Source of the DNA: JBGVSA01 sp049840475
GTDB taxonomy: Bacteria > Pseudomonadota > Gammaproteobacteria > Burkholderiales > Rhodocyclaceae
DNA: 64,000 nt
NCBI GenBank assembly: GCA_049840475.1
Contig: JASGKX010000002.1
Location: 248,001-312,000, forward strand
Direction of reading: 5' to 3'
A model generated the notes under the pieces. The model saw only the letters and a program-made list of their open reading frames with translations, searched no databases and was not told the DNA's origin. Both the position numbers and the translations under genes were made by a program. Positions 63,617 through 64,000 of this stretch are shown in pieces; position 1 is the stretch's first letter; every line of letters begins with the position of its first letter.

Positions 63617-64000
63617 GTGATTGTTTTGAATCTGGCGTGCGGACAGGATCACCGGTTCGAGGGATGGTTCGCCTCGCACGAGGCCTTCGAGAAGCAACTG
63701 GAATCGAGCATGGTGCTGTGCCCCGTCTGCGGCGCGCACGACATCCGCAAGCTGCCATCAGCCCCGCACGTACAACGAGTGCGCGCCATGGAGCGCTATG
63801 AAGGGCCCAAATCGGCCGAGCAGATTCCCGAACTGGCAAGCCTGATGGACCAACTGCGCACAGCGGCGGCGCAGTCTGAAGACGTCGGCGAGCAGTTTCC
63901 GGAAGAAGCGCGCCGCATCCAGCGTGGCGACGCCGAAGACCGTGCCATCAAAGGGCAGGCTTCGATGGACGAAATGAAATCTCTTCTCGAAGAAGGCATC
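63617..64000 (+). CDS. DUF1178 family protein (5' part; gene continues beyond the window)
   Basis: The visible 128 codons start at GTG and read VIVLNLACGQDHRFEGWFASHEAFEKQ. The zinc-ribbon-like CPVCGAHDIRKLPSAPHVQR follows. DUF1178 proteins are uncharacterised. The C-terminus lies outside the window. The gene is divergent from the dus gene, with 46 bases between starts. Confidence 0.88.
   Translation, partial: MIVLNLACGQDHRFEGWFASHEAFEKQLESSMVLCPVCGAHDIRKLPSAPHVQRVRAMERYEGPKSAEQIPELASLMDQLRTAAAQSEDVGEQFPEEARRIQRGDAEDRAIKGQASMDEMKSLLEEGI

Overview
The window is GC-rich chromosomal DNA from a betaproteobacterium, most likely a member of the Burkholderiales. The clues are the ftsK-lolA-rarA block, a nadE-like gene beside glnB, the nar-moa-mob layout, YaeQ, and a tandem cyanophycin synthetase pair beside the DUF1854/ABC pair typical of that group. 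Genus cannot be fixed from the sequence alone. No rRNA, tRNA, CRISPR array, transposase or prophage gene was found.

Layout. 1-12.1 kb: a nitrate-respiration block on the minus strand, read narK, narGHJI, moaA, mobB, narX, narL. A similar candidate NarL-type element lies upstream of both narK and narG. narG carries an apparent one-base insertion. 12.3-15.1 kb: an overlapping two-gene unit of unknown function, a three-segment membrane protein followed by an alpha/beta-hydrolase fused to a caspase-like protease, preceded by a 16-codon leader ORF. This is the best candidate for an undescribed system. 15.2-23.1 kb: two cyanophycin synthetase genes, with an ABC transporter fusion and a DUF1854 gene divergent from them. 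23.2-25.5 kb: a TPP riboswitch and thiM-thiE-thiD. 25.5-26.8 kb: gene-free DNA with a long inverted repeat. 26.8-31.2 kb: a Fur-box-preceded efeUOB iron uptake operon with an extra imelysin gene. 31.3-39.0 kb: housekeeping genes (VOC protein, rarA, lolA, ftsK, Crp-type regulator, trxB, Smr). 39.1-42.6 kb: GH5 lipoprotein, PII protein and a NadE-like protein with a degenerate synthetase site. 42.6-46.7 kb: a dehydrogenase plus TRAP-transporter operon whose small membrane subunit has two frame breaks. 46.8-54.7 kb: mostly housekeeping genes (N-acyltransferase, trmL, rmuC, yaeQ, tusA-like, M48 protease, moaC, CYTH-CHAD, sixA). 54.7-60.8 kb: PpiC, then a glycoside-use locus (GH3 lipoprotein, LysR regulator, GPH symporter). 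60.9-64 kb: Kbp, YkgJ, TrmB-like, Dus and a partial DUF1178 gene.

How parts fit. moaA, mobB and moaC supply the molybdenum cofactor that NarG needs; NarX/NarL sense nitrate and NarK moves nitrate and nitrite. The cyanophycin genes make a nitrogen reserve, and PII reports nitrogen status. The GH5 and GH3 lipoproteins with the GPH symporter suggest beta-glucan or oligosaccharide use.

Caution. narG, dctQ (twice) and the Smr gene each regain a full-length reading frame when one base per break is removed, and the 3' end of narX may do so too. This pattern fits sequencing insertions at least as well as true gene decay.
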